Below, one piece after another: positions 31,946 through 40,704 of a DNA stretch of 64,000 nt. Origin of the DNA: a virus; the IMG/VR virus record IMGVR_UViG_3300042731_008397, positions 1-64,000 of that record; one strand, 5' to 3'. The translations under genes and the position numbers were made by a program. Within the stretch, counting starts at the first letter, position 1, and each line of letters begins with the position of its first letter. Under the pieces are notes generated by a model. That model saw only the letters and a list, made by a program, of their open reading frames with translations. It ran no database searches and had not been told where the DNA came from.

Positions 31946-33211
31946 TTAATGCCAAATGAATACGTAAAGAGTTATCAAATATCCATATTTCTTTTGATAA
32001 ATCAATAAATCTCGGTGACGTTTTAAAAAATATCGGTTTTTCTTGGCGTCGGCAACTTGGAATCCCTGTAATTGTTGGGTTGTGTACGGAACAATAATCC
32101 GGGCAATTTGTGTTGCTATTGTATCCAAGAAAAACATAAACTCCTTTGCATGATCATAAATGATTCCATTTTCTTGTGTTGGCCCGATAATCACAGCTAA
32201 ATGTCCATGTGGCGAAAGCTGTTTGAAACACGTCTTGAAAATCGCTTTCATTTGTACCGTATACTCGTTAACGGATACATTTGCCAGATTTGTGGACGCA
32301 TCTGAATAGTCTCCCCGTTTTTGCTTCCAATACGGAGGATCTAAGAAGATTAAATTTGCTTTTACGGCATTTTCTGGCATCCCTTGAGTTATATCATGTT
32401 GTTTTATGTCATCACGAACTGGAGCAAGGTCATAACACTGATAGCGCCGCAACATGGCCTTACAGACATCCAACGTGGTGCCGCCACCGGCCATCGGGTC
32501 AATCACGATGTCAAACGGCTCGGTATAAGCCCATAACACGTTTTCAACAATCTGGCCGGGAATACGGCCAGGATACTTCATGCCATATCGGGAATCATTC
32601 TGTTGAAACATCCAAATCGTGTCCGTTTGCACCGATTCAGGGGCTTTACAAGTTTCAGCAGCTTTGCTCTTTTTTGTATTAATAACATTTGATACGGCTT
32701 GTTGCGTAATCTTACAAGTTTCTGTAAGTTCTGCTGCAATTTTATCTGCCGTGTAACATTGCATCCACAAGGTCCAGATTTTCTCGTTCCGTTCGTCGTT
32801 CTTCCGTTTGCGGTCTTCTTTCGTCCAATCATTTACTGTTCGCTCACTGACACTTAACACAGTACCAATCTCTGTAATCGTTCTGCCTTGCCGATAAAAC
32901 TGCTGTCCAAGTCGTCTTTTATCGGATCGGCTTAATTGATAACCATGTCCGGCATTCCGTGTCACTGATTCCCACAAGATTTGCTCTTTCGGAAGTGTAA
33001 TAATTTCAACTAAAATCGTCTCTCGTTTTTCGACTTTATGGGCAATAAGCCGATGATACCCGTCAACAAGATATTTTTCATGAGTAATAACAATCGGAGG
33101 AAGTTGATCAAGGGCTTCTTGATACTGCTCAACGACTTTGGGATCAAATCCCGACCGTGGATAAAACTCTTCTTCATAAATAATTTCTGAAAGTAATATT
33201 TCTTTATTCAT
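31946..33211 (-). CDS. ParB-like domain fused to DNA methyltransferase
   Basis: About 421 residues from the ATG at 33211. N-terminal ParB-like domain (PPIVITHEKYLVDGYHRLIA), Q/R-rich linker helix with GRTITEIGTVLSVSERTVND (HTH), then a methyltransferase: VIDPMAGGGTTLDVCKAML (AdoMet), NLIFLDPPYWKQKRGDYSD (DPPY catalytic motif) and HLAVIIGPTQ. Alpha/beta class order unclear: motif I before IV fits a gamma or alpha-type shuffle. ParB-MTase fusions are seen in phages. Expected adenine or N4-cytosine methylation. Confidence 0.8.
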   Translation of the reverse strand: MNKEILLSEIIYEEEFYPRSGFDPKVVEQYQEALDQLPPIVITHEKYLVDGYHRLIAHKVEKRETILVEIITLPKEQILWESVTRNAGHGYQLSRSDKRRLGQQFYRQGRTITEIGTVLSVSERTVNDWTKEDRKRKNDERNEKIWTLWMQCYTADKIAAELTETCKITQQAVSNVINTKKSKAAETCKAPESVQTDTIWMFQQNDSRYGMKYPGRIPGQIVENVLWAYTEPFDIVIDPMAGGGTTLDVCKAMLRRYQCYDLAPVRDDIKQHDITQGMPENAVKANLIFLDPPYWKQKRGDYSDASTNLANVSVNEYTVQMKAIFKTCFKQLSPHGHLAVIIGPTQENGIIYDHAKEFMFFLDTIATQIARIIVPYTTQQLQGFQVADAKKNRYFLKRHRDLLIYQKKYGYLITLYVFIWH

Positions 33212-33317
33212 GTTATAGCCTTTATTATAAGTTGTAGCGGCAAGGCAACGAAGTTTTATTGTCGTTACCATGCCACTCTATTCCTTTCTCTTGCCGTGTC
33301 TATCCAGGCACGTCCAC

Positions 33318-33503
33318 TCACTGCCTTCCCCGCTCATCCGTGCCTAGTTTTTGATATTCAGGATGTTCTTGCCACCATTTTCGGAGGAAATCTTCTAATG
33401 CTTGTCTCACAAGTTCAGACTTCGTAAAACCCGTTATAGAACAAATTTCTTCTAATCTGGACTTTTGCTGTTCAGGGACAGACAAATTTAATGGCTTCAT
33501 CAT
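33318..33503 (-). CDS. Ribbon-helix-helix regulator
   Basis: 61 residues. PLNLSVPEQQKSRLEEICSI and GFTKSELVRQALEDFLRKWW match the CopG/Arc fold. No toxin is adjacent, but an XRE regulator follows upstream. Probable repressor of its own operon; a tetra-inverted ATTCTATAACG/GTTATTTG lies before its start. Confidence 0.75.
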   Translation of the reverse strand: MMKPLNLSVPEQQKSRLEEICSITGFTKSELVRQALEDFLRKWWQEHPEYQKLGTDERGRQ

Positions 33504-33559
33504 TATTCGTTATTCTATAACGATATTAGTTATTTGTCAACTAAATATCGGATAGATTT

Positions 33560-33964
33560 TTAAATGTGTGGTAAATATTGTCGTAAAAGTGAGCAGCTTT
33601 GGCACAGCATTTCCTTTACCTGATAGTTTGCAGCTTCCTGGACAAGCTTAAATAATTCTGCCGTCAACTTATCATCAATGGCACAAAGCTTTTCCAATAG
33701 TTCACCACGAAACCGCAAATCCCATTTGAACGCCGCTTCTAATAAAATCGGCATCGGAATTTCTAACTCCACAGCCACCATTTCCAGAAAAAATTCTTTT
33801 CGTTTCTTCGGTGTCCCGATTTTCCCTGATTCAAGCCGACTAATGAACGGCTCACTGACACCCGTTTTATGGCCCAATTCTTTCTTTGTCAGACCTTTTT
33901 CTTCCCGCTGTCTCCGTATCAAATCAGGGAAACTTAGCTCTTTCAACGTTGACATATCATTCAT
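33560..33964 (-). CDS. XRE-family helix-turn-helix regulator
   Basis: 134 residues. LIRRQREEKGLTKKELGHKT and GVSEPFISRLESGKIGTP are the Cro/C1 HTH at about 14-50. The rest is helical. ATG 33964 overlaps the stop of the upstream gene. Candidate phage repressor or Cro-like factor. Confidence 0.8.
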   Translation of the reverse strand: MNDMSTLKELSFPDLIRRQREEKGLTKKELGHKTGVSEPFISRLESGKIGTPKKRKEFFLEMVAVELEIPMPILLEAAFKWDLRFRGELLEKLCAIDDKLTAELFKLVQEAANYQVKEMLCQSCSLLRQYLPHI

Positions 33965-34815
33965 TATTCAGGCTCCCCGTTTAAGGCATATTTAGGTTCA
34001 TAAATGGAGATGATTTGATAATCTTCTTTTCTGAAACCAAACCAACCTTCTTGTAAATGTTTCGACTGGAAGAACCGATATAACCCTTCTTCCACTAACC
34101 CGTACATCCGGTACGCCCGAAATATTGGAAATGAGATTTCAACCTCCGGGAAAATTGTTGCTAATCGGGATTCCATCTCTTCTCTCTTTGTCCGAGTTTT
34201 CCCGATCCAACACCGCCATTCGGTATTAGTATAACGTTGCCACAAATTAACCACTTTCAAGACATATACGTAACCTTCTTCTGGTTCAACGTCAAGCCCG
34301 TCTTGAGAGAGCCAATCTTGAGCCCATAGCCATTCCCCTAATAAAATAGGCTCCGTCTGTGGAAAAGCATCTTTTAACCAGAACCCGGCTAAATATTCAA
34401 TCCGTTCCTGATAAGCCTTTATACGGTCTGACTTCTGCCGTAATTCTTGCGGTGTTCCTTGTTGCCGAAGTTGTACCGGATTTTGTTCTAATGCCCGATA
34501 GACAAGGAGATATGGAGATATTTGGACAATCGCCTGCAACAATTCAAAAACGATGTTTGTTGCCTTGTCATACCCCTTCGCCGGGGAAAAGACGGCTTGA
34601 ATATCCGGATCTTCCAGATAAAACAGCACACGGGGCATAAATGGCGATGCCGTTGTATCGAAAGCAACCCGAAAAGCAATATCCCCCATATACGTGACTT
34701 TTATCTCAGTTTGGGCAGTTCGCTGGACAGTAAAATGTTCCGTTATTCGGGGAACATTCTTTAAAATCCTATTTTGTCCTATTTTGACAAGTGCCTTTTT
34801 GAGTGCATTTTCCAT
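33964..34815 (-). CDS. T5orf172-like (GIY-YIG) domain protein
   Basis: 283 residues. The C-terminal third carries GYVYVLKVVNLWQRYTNTEW and RCWIGKTRTKREEMESRLAT, then LVEEGLYRFFQSKHLQEGWF: the strand, GKT-Arg, Glu-containing helix and GEWF-like end of the T5orf172 branch of GIY-YIG. N-terminal 170 residues unassigned. Could be an anti-phage or homing nuclease. Start after AGGAGAAAATT. Confidence 0.6.
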   Translation of the reverse strand: MENALKKALVKIGQNRILKNVPRITEHFTVQRTAQTEIKVTYMGDIAFRVAFDTTASPFMPRVLFYLEDPDIQAVFSPAKGYDKATNIVFELLQAIVQISPYLLVYRALEQNPVQLRQQGTPQELRQKSDRIKAYQERIEYLAGFWLKDAFPQTEPILLGEWLWAQDWLSQDGLDVEPEEGYVYVLKVVNLWQRYTNTEWRCWIGKTRTKREEMESRLATIFPEVEISFPIFRAYRMYGLVEEGLYRFFQSKHLQEGWFGFRKEDYQIISIYEPKYALNGEPE

Positions 34816-35002
34816 AATTTTCTCCTGAGTTAGCCCATTTTAAGGGCATAGACAGAAGAGGATAAATCTTTGCTAAACTTTTGTCAAGAAAACTTTAGCA
34901 ATTCTGTAAAGGTATTTTTGAAAGATCGCCCCAAATTCTCCTATTGACGGGCAATATCAGGTGAAGAAAAAATGGAAGTTTTCGTGCAAGATAAAAAATT
35001 TC

Positions 35003-35032
35003 TTGACAACAGATATTACTTGTATGTAATAT
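35003..35032 (+). promoter_or_regulatory. Promoter of fused guide RNA copy C
   Basis: TTGACA, 18 bases, TAATAT; downstream ATGGGAATTACAAGTACCCG is identical to that of the tracrRNA promoter at 26472. Confidence 0.8.
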
Positions 35033-35038
35033 GGGAAT

Positions 35039-35165
35039 TACAAGTACCCGGAAAGCCTATAGGCTGACCGGCTATGTGGCGTATTTCACGTCCAGCGTGG
35101 GAAGTGTGACTCTTCCTCCAAACTCTTTTTAGAGATTGAAAGCCTACTTTTTCCCGATGATTACG
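35039..35165 (+). ncRNA. Predicted natural single-guide RNA, copy C
   Basis: Body AAGTACCCGGAAAG, AGCCTATAGGCT, GTGGCGTATTTCACGTCCAG as in the tracrRNA. The stem changes to GGGAAG/CTTCC with its partner, and the first stem is AGCC/GGCT where the tracrRNA has AGTAT/ATACT, so pairing is kept. The anti-repeat and repeat are reduced to CTCT-TTTT-AGAG followed directly by ATTGAAAG (ends 35142). The guide begins at 35143 (CCTACTTTTTCCCGATGATT) and runs antisense into the 3' end of the lipoprotein gene. Confidence 0.65.
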
Positions 35166-35965
35166 TTTGAAATAACCAGACCTTTTGGGGCATAACGCCG
35201 TGGGTTAGCTCCCAGTTGGATTTGATGTTTTGTCGGAGCAAACGGCCCATTATACTGCCCTGTCAAGACATGCTCTCCGTCTCTGAACACTAAAACGGTT
35301 GAATTCCCCCACTCGATCCGGAAATGATATTCTTTTTCGGGATCCCAATCTCTGGTGACGTAACCGCTTTCTTCCCACTCTCCCCGGCTTTTGATCTTTG
35401 CTTTAAAGGCGTTTGAAGCGTCTGGACGGTCTTTGATAAAGCCATATTTCCGAATTTCAAAGATATACGGAGCATTGGCGTAATCATAGCCGTCTTCGCC
35501 CGACCACATTGACACCAGAACACTCTTAAACTCTGTTCCCCCGTATAGTTCGTCCTGTTGAAAGCCTTTTGCCGTAAATTCGATATACCCGGAAGCCGTT
35601 GTCGGAATCTCCCAGTGTGCATACCACCAGCGGGATTCTGTAGTATAAACCCCGTCTTTAACTTTTCCATACCGTGTTTCTGCCTGATCAAATCCGATAA
35701 AAAACACATTATCGGGGAGTGGCACCGGCGTAGCGGTCGGTGTGGGAGTCGGAATCTCAGGAGTTTCGGTTGGCTCTGGCGTTACAGTCGGTAACGGGGT
35801 CTCTGTCGGCGTCGGCGTTTCTTCTGGTCCAGGTGTCGGTGTCGTTTCCGGATCAGGTAATGTGTCAATAAAATCTCCGATGTCATCTAATAGCTCCGCG
35901 CAGGCTACCAAAATGCCCATTACAAGGACACAGGTAAGGATAAACAACGTTTTTGACGTTTTCAT
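35144..35965 (-). CDS. Lipoprotein with Pro-Thr-rich linker
   Basis: 273 residues from ATG after GAGGAAGAGTC. Signal TLFILTCVLVMGILVAC with lipobox LVAC, then an acidic stretch, a long Pro-Thr-Glu linker (TPTPGPEETPTPTETPLPTV) at about 45-85, and a beta-rich C-terminal domain with WYAHWEIPTTASGYIEF and FRIEWGNSTVLVFRDGEHVL, which looks like a concanavalin or glucanase-like sandwich. Such PT linkers are common in Chloroflexota. Possibly a host-surface lipoprotein. Its stop lies in the guide of copy C. Confidence 0.75.
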   Translation of the reverse strand: MKTSKTLFILTCVLVMGILVACAELLDDIGDFIDTLPDPETTPTPGPEETPTPTETPLPTVTPEPTETPEIPTPTPTATPVPLPDNVFFIGFDQAETRYGKVKDGVYTTESRWWYAHWEIPTTASGYIEFTAKGFQQDELYGGTEFKSVLVSMWSGEDGYDYANAPYIFEIRKYGFIKDRPDASNAFKAKIKSRGEWEESGYVTRDWDPEKEYHFRIEWGNSTVLVFRDGEHVLTGQYNGPFAPTKHQIQLGANPRRYAPKGLVISNVIIGKK

Positions 35966-36087
35966 GACTCTTCCTCTTGTTTTTCGGGCTTTTCCGGGAA
36001 AATTCGTTGTTTTATGCGTTTTAGAAGTCCCCGGCAAAACTGGACTATCCCAGTTGCCCAAATAACGGTGTTTTGGCGTATATTCAT
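35962..36087 (-). CDS. Small basic 41-residue protein
   Basis: MNIRQNTVIWATGIVQFCRG with a short hydrophobic core then KRIKQRIFPEKPEKQEEES. Starts right after the next small gene's TAA and overlaps the lipoprotein ATG. Confidence 0.45.
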   Translation of the reverse strand: MNIRQNTVIWATGIVQFCRGLLKRIKQRIFPEKPEKQEEES

Positions 36088-36088
36088 G

Positions 36089-36244
36089 TTAAACAGACGG
36101 AAGATCAAGATTTTTTCGGCGGATATATAACGGAATAACCCCGAAAAGAAACCAACCATCACAAAGTAATCGGGTGTTAGATGGCTCTTGATCTTCTTTC
36201 TTCCGTTTTGTGGTGATCTTCAACCACTGTTTGTAAACAATCAT
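36089..36244 (-). CDS. Small basic 51-residue protein
   Basis: ATG after TGGAGGTCATT. MIVYKQWLKITTKRKKEDQE, then an aromatic part (CDGWFLFGVIPLYIRR). Unknown; not previously obvious because of its length. Confidence 0.5.
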   Translation of the reverse strand: MIVYKQWLKITTKRKKEDQEPSNTRLLCDGWFLFGVIPLYIRRKNLDLPSV

Positions 36245-36255
36245 AATGACCTCCA

Positions 36256-36462
36256 TTAAAATATTTTCCCTGCTTTAACAGACTCTTCAAACCGTTGTAA
36301 TTCCCCTATTGACAAGTCTTTTACAAGATACATGCTTATTTTATCTCCTGTTTTACAACCGGTTAAAATTTGACGTTGAAAGCGAAGTACCGCTTGACGG
36401 AAATCCGGCAACATGTTAAGGTATTCTTGTATCGTGTATGATTCCCCTACAATCGGTTTCAT
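36256..36462 (-). CDS. Small 68-residue protein
   Basis: MKPIVGESYTIQEYLNMLPD; helical. ATG after AGAGGACTCCA, between the terminase gene and the next small genes. Unknown. Confidence 0.55.
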   Translation of the reverse strand: MKPIVGESYTIQEYLNMLPDFRQAVLRFQRQILTGCKTGDKISMYLVKDLSIGELQRFEESVKAGKIF

Positions 36463-36521
36463 TGGAGTCCTCTACATAGACAAATTCATTTCTTCCATGT
36501 TCATGCCGTACAACGGGATTT

Positions 36522-38615
36522 TTAGGCAAGTTCTTCGAGGAGATCCGCGTCAAGCTCTTCTTCAGAGCTTCCACTGCCAAGATCGTCTCTCTGCCTCTCC
36601 CCGTTGCCAGCGTGATCGTCAACTTCATGGTGCGCGTCTAACCGCTGTAAGGCTAAAATCGCCGCTGCTTTCCACACGGGACGGCCTTCTTCTTGACAGC
36701 GGTTAATCAGTTCTTGCAATAACGCCCGGACGATTAAATACTCCTCGGGAACACAGATGTCAACCGCCTGGACTATCGTTCCTGACAATAACGAAACATC
36801 TAACCGGGTTTTCCAACGCTGTTCTATCTGAAACCGCTCCCGTTGCAAGGCTCGAAAGCGTTCCTCCGACTTATCATCTCCTAACGGACGGTCGAATGCA
36901 ATCAGGTCTACCATGTCGCCCGGTACATGGGAAGCATTAGCCAATTCCCCCATTAACCCGTCATCTAAAATCAGTTTCGCCCGAATTGCGGCAGCTAACG
37001 CATGTAAAAAGTGATCCTCCATGCCTCGTTTCCTCTCCCATCCTCTCATCGGAACATCTGAGTTCTTAGGCATTATCTCAACCCGAACAGAGCTTGTCAA
37101 GTGTTCTTTAAGCTCCTTATCTATCAGCGCGTTTCCAGGCAAGATTAAGAGCTTATCCACGATATGGGCATAGACTTGATCTATCATAAACGTCCGGTCA
37201 TCATGGATTAAATGGTTCTTTTGATCCACTTTCGCCCGCTGTTTGGGACCGGTTAAGTAGTATAACCCCCATGTTACCCGCCGCGTCTTCGCCGATTTCT
37301 CCCGTAAATTCAAAAATGTCCGGTATTCCGGCTGTGCATCCATTAAACACGATAATACCTTATACCGGTTGATTAGCCGGTATACCTCATCCACATCTTT
37401 GTACTTGCCCCAGTGTTCCAAAATCAACCATTCTCCCCATACACGGGCAATCACCACATATAACCAGAGCTTCCCCACATCTATCCCCATCACGGTCGTC
37501 TTTTGCCAGTTCGCGGGCCGCTCACTCAAGGCAATGACACAATCTTGTAACATCGCCTCTGTAATCTCTCCACGGGCTTGGCTATACCCCTTCCCTTCCG
37601 TGGTCGCCCAAAATTGCTGCATTCCGTCTATACTGCGTACCGCCTCATTAAAAAACCGAAAGGACATCTGCCTCAAGCTTAAATTCGGGGCCATAATCTG
37701 ATTCACCCAGTAACTATGCACCTCCCGACCCGGAAACATCGCCACCCACTCCGAAGGTAACCCAAAACGCGGCATCGGACGGGTACAATAGCGGCACATA
37801 TAGTGTATGTCCCGCGTATCTTCCCGCGCCCAGGTCGCATCCCTCAAGATATATTTCCACTCTTCTATCTGCCGAACTACCCCCGCAAAAAAACTGTACG
37901 GCTGCCACCGCCCACAATGCGGGCACTTCGCTACCCATATCCGCTGATCACCAGCCCGATACTCCCCGTCTACCATCACCTGGGACGCTTGCGGGTTGCC
38001 CTGTATGATGCTGGCCTGTAACATACTCGCCGTTACACGGTCTCTTGCCATGTCTACCGTCGCCTGCCCGCCCCCTAAGACGTTAAAATCATGTTCATCC
38101 GACACATAAAAATCCCAATCATGCCCCGCCAACGCACTTTTCACCCGCGCCCCAATAAATGTCACCGATCCTAACCCGATGTTCCGTATGTCTACACTCT
38201 GAGTCGCCGCCGCCGCTCCCCGCATTAAATACTGATAATAGGGACTCCGCAATATCGAGGTCTTGATCCGCTGCTGAACAAATTTCTGCGCCTCCCCTAA
38301 TGTCGGTAATATATACCCCCCATGATACCCCGCCCGACACCAATCTACCACCTGTAAATACGCGGCCTCGGTCATATACACCTGAACCGCCTTCCGAACT
38401 ACCCGAAATGGATGCCCGTCTGCATACATCCCGTATAAAAACGCCCGATCACTAAATATCATCCGCTGATAATGCCCCGTCTCCGTGTCCATCCGCCGTG
38501 TCGTGTGAAACCCCAAGGCTAAATGTAACCGACTCCACTCCCCACGCAACGGGTCATATACCCCCCTTACCAACACCTGACGCTTCTCATCCCCTTTCTC
38601 CCGGCGCTTTAACAC
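36522..38615 (-). CDS. terL: Phage terminase large subunit (GpA-like)
   Basis: 697 residues. ATPase part: VVRKAVQVYMTEAAYLQVVD as adenine/Walker-A-like region without a classic GKS/T, and WDFYVSDEHDFNVLGGG as Walker B (DE). Zinc pairs CPHCGRWQPY and CRYCTRPMPRF. Nuclease part: TVMGIDVGKLWLYVVIARVW with Asp, CLMDAQPEYRTF, and GMEDHFLHALAAAIRA. Length and order fit GpA-type packaging motors. The C-terminal tail (about 80 residues) is acidic and unusual. This gene shows the element packages DNA into heads. No small terminase or portal seen adjacent. Confidence 0.85.
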   Translation of the reverse strand: MLKRREKGDEKRQVLVRGVYDPLRGEWSRLHLALGFHTTRRMDTETGHYQRMIFSDRAFLYGMYADGHPFRVVRKAVQVYMTEAAYLQVVDWCRAGYHGGYILPTLGEAQKFVQQRIKTSILRSPYYQYLMRGAAAATQSVDIRNIGLGSVTFIGARVKSALAGHDWDFYVSDEHDFNVLGGGQATVDMARDRVTASMLQASIIQGNPQASQVMVDGEYRAGDQRIWVAKCPHCGRWQPYSFFAGVVRQIEEWKYILRDATWAREDTRDIHYMCRYCTRPMPRFGLPSEWVAMFPGREVHSYWVNQIMAPNLSLRQMSFRFFNEAVRSIDGMQQFWATTEGKGYSQARGEITEAMLQDCVIALSERPANWQKTTVMGIDVGKLWLYVVIARVWGEWLILEHWGKYKDVDEVYRLINRYKVLSCLMDAQPEYRTFLNLREKSAKTRRVTWGLYYLTGPKQRAKVDQKNHLIHDDRTFMIDQVYAHIVDKLLILPGNALIDKELKEHLTSSVRVEIMPKNSDVPMRGWERKRGMEDHFLHALAAAIRAKLILDDGLMGELANASHVPGDMVDLIAFDRPLGDDKSEERFRALQRERFQIEQRWKTRLDVSLLSGTIVQAVDICVPEEYLIVRALLQELINRCQEEGRPVWKAAAILALQRLDAHHEVDDHAGNGERQRDDLGSGSSEEELDADLLEELA

Positions 38616-38676
38616 CCCTCCATCACCTCACGTTCCCCATTATAACCAGAAAGTTATAAACCTGAGTGCATCCCAC

Positions 38677-38877
38677 TCATATTATCTCTAATTTATGGGT
38701 GACATTTTTTGCCAAATCCCATATCTTTTCTTTAACATAACCCATCCCGCTTGTCTTCGCCCCCTGCACGGGGGGAGACAACGCCCAATCGAAGGTTGTT
38801 GCTGTTGTTAATAAACACGCGCCCCCGTCAGGCGGGCGAACCTGCCTTCCCCCGCAATCCGGGCATTTTGAGAACAT
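38677..38877 (-). CDS. Small CxxC zinc-knuckle protein
   Basis: About 66 residues from an ATG at 38877. MFSKCPDCGGRQVRPPDGGA gives one CxxC pair; the rest is unassigned. No strong ribosome site. Could be a shadow frame; its C-terminal ends just before terminase. Confidence 0.4.
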   Translation of the reverse strand: MFSKCPDCGGRQVRPPDGGACLLTTATTFDWALSPPVQGAKTSGMGYVKEKIWDLAKNVTHKLEII

Positions 38878-38938
38878 CCCGTCTGATGGGCGTTTTGGGG
38901 TTGCCCGAATAACGGGGAATTCCGCGCCCCTAATTTGG

Positions 38939-38967
38939 TTGACGGAATCCCCGCCGTCTGGTACAAT
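38939..38967 (+). promoter_or_regulatory. Sigma70-type promoter
   Basis: TTGACG, 17 bases, TACAAT, the best consensus match in the window. Leads to AAAGGAGCGGGATATAT and ATG 39008. It marks the switch from leftward late-type to rightward genes. Confidence 0.8.
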
Positions 38968-39007
38968 GTCCCTAGTACCCAAAAAACGGGAAAGGAGCGG
39001 GATATAT

Positions 39008-39532
39008 ATGAATGATAACACTACCACCCCCAAAAAGTCAACTCTACCCGATAACTTGAAAAAGTTTTGGGAGGAAATGCCACCATCGAAAGCAGGCATG
39101 GCACTTTACAACCTGACTTTCCAGGAATTACTGCGAGCCGGGCAAAGATACCAGCAAGATGAGAGCCTTTCAATTTTTAACAACCCCGGTGAGGTCGCCC
39201 GTGTTCTGGAAGCTGCCGTTCGCCTTGTCGAAATAGATCAAGAGAATGAGCCTGCAATTGACCCGTATATGGTTGAGGACTTGACAAAAGGAGAGTTTGC
39301 GGAACGAGTTATACAGGGATTACTCGCATGGGAGCGGCTTTATGCCCAAAAATTCGGAAAACAAATTCGGAAAGCAGTTCTGAAGACTCTTGAGGACGTT
39401 ATTATCGGATTAGTCACTCAAACCGAGATACGGGAAGGACTGACGGAGCCTTGTGAGACTCCCCCTACAGAAACGGTTCAAGAGCTACGAACCGCGTATG
39501 CCGAAACAGGAACTACCGAGACCTGGGGATAG
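39008..39532 (+). CDS. Unknown 174-residue protein
   Basis: ATG with a good ribosome site behind the strong promoter. MNDNTTTPKKSTLPDNLKKF; helical, acidic C-terminus. Unknown. Stands alone between terminase and the iteron region, so it may control replication or late genes. Confidence 0.65.
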   Translation: MNDNTTTPKKSTLPDNLKKFWEEMPPSKAGMALYNLTFQELLRAGQRYQQDESLSIFNNPGEVARVLEAAVRLVEIDQENEPAIDPYMVEDLTKGEFAERVIQGLLAWERLYAQKFGKQIRKAVLKTLEDVIIGLVTQTEIREGLTEPCETPPTETVQELRTAYAETGTTETWG

Positions 39533-39545
39533 TTTCGGTAATTCG

Positions 39546-39632
39546 ATTTACCTTGCGCCAGAGACTGTCAGCACGTCAACCCTATAAATATAGGGGTTAT
39601 AGCCAGATCGTCGCCATATGACTCTCTCATGA
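39546..39632 (+). repeat. Dispersed intergenic hairpin element E7
   Basis: ACCCTATAAATATAGGGGTT hairpin, then GCCAGATCGTCGCCATATGA and CTCTCTCATG. It ends the 39008 gene and opens a 1.3-kb gene-free region. Confidence 0.65.
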
Positions 39633-39959
39633 AGCCAGAATACTATTTTTTACGCTTCTCATGTCCTACATCGTATAGTCACAAAATAGTTGTAGGTGCA
39701 ACTATATAAACTTTCTGATATTTCAGTCATTTTGCCCACATAGATAGGTTTCTCAGGAAATCGAACTGGTTGACAGGTGTTGCAAATTGCAACGAATATA
39801 TTTCATTTGTAGAAATCCCATTTCTGGTTTTACAAAAAGCCCTTTTGTGTCTTTTTGTAGTAGACGAAATTCGTCAATTTATCCTTTTTTAGTATACTTT
39901 CCACTTATAATCAAAAGATGATTGTGTCAATAGCAAGAAATCCTATGTTACATTGTAGC

Positions 39960-40627
39960 ACTTCCCGTTGAGCGAATTCAAAAAACTTCATATCTTATAA
40001 GATGTCCCGTATCAGGGGATTTCTAGCTTTTTTTTCGAGGCGAATTCAAAAAACTTCATATCCTATAGACTCGTTTTTTACCCGATATTTCGTTATTTTC
40101 TTTAGCAAGTTTAGCAATTTACGCAAGTTTCTTGTAAGCTTTTATAAAGAAAGAGCTTACAAATCCTCATATTTTATCATATTTTATCATATTCTTGTTT
40201 TCGGGAACTTTAGCAAGTTTAGCAATTTACGCAAGTTTCTTGTAAGTGATTATACAATGAAGACTTCTGGCGGCTCATACTTTATCATACTTTATCATAT
40301 TTTGGCTAAACCAGAACACATGTGTCTTAGTTGCGGCCTATAAACCAGAACACATGTGTCTTATTACCAGAACACATGTGTCTCGATTACCAGAACACAT
40401 GTGTCTTATTACCAGAACACATGTGTCTTATTACCAGAACACATGTGTCTTAGTTGCGGCCTTCCTTTTGTGTCTGGGAATACCCGTCTCTCTAAGCAAG
40501 ATATGTGTTCTCTCGCGTGCGCACGCGCGTATTTTTTCTAAAAAAAGAAAAAATAATTAATTAAAATTATTTTAAAAATATTATATTAAGAGAAAATTTG
40601 CCCGCCTTTCTGAGAAAGTCGGCGGGC
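39960..40627. other. Putative replication origin: direct repeats, iterons, AT-rich tract
   Basis: No gene from 39533 to 40896. Two copies of GCGAATTCAAAAAACTTCAT (near 39973 and 40041), two of GCAAGTTTAGCAATTTACGC (near 40106 and 40211), TCATATTTTA tandem repeats, then six CCAGAACACATGTGTCT iterons (40311, 40345, 40367, 40390, 40412, 40434; ACACATGTGT is a palindrome), GCGTGCGCACGCGCG, an AT-only stretch and GCCCGCC/GGCGGGC hairpin with a T-run (40600-40627). A replication gene follows. Confidence 0.75.
40311..40450 (+). repeat. Six iterons of CCAGAACACATGTGTCT
   Basis: Core spacing 22-23 bases for the last five, 34 for the first; each contains a perfect 10-bp palindrome. Typical of initiator binding sites. 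Confidence 0.85.
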
Positions 40628-40674
40628 ATTTTCTCAGAAGAGAAGATCGGACGTTGGGGATAACGAGAAAATAC

Positions 40675-40704
40675 TTGACAAGATTGTTAAGCTTTTGATA
40701 AGAT
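40675..40704 (+). promoter_or_regulatory. Promoter of the Rep-like gene
   Basis: TTGACA, 18 bases, TAAGAT. Its leader contains GGAGGGG-TGACGA-CCCCTCC, a hairpin covering a Shine-Dalgarno-like GGAGG (about 40751), and a 10-codon ORF at 40830 (MIMRYRVNDF). Confidence 0.65.

Noticed and set aside
34359-34764. Plus-strand ORFs across the T5orf172-like gene
   Set aside because: Antisense shadows; the minus-strand protein has recognisable motifs and a ribosome site.
38878-39099. Longer form of the minus-strand 38677 ORF
   Set aside because: It would run across the strong promoter and the start of the 39008 gene.
40311-40450. Second CRISPR array
   Set aside because: Units are 22-23 bases with no spacers; they fit iterons.
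40354-40560. ORFs made of repeated QNTCVLLPEH-type peptides
   Set aside because: They are translations of the iterons, not genes.
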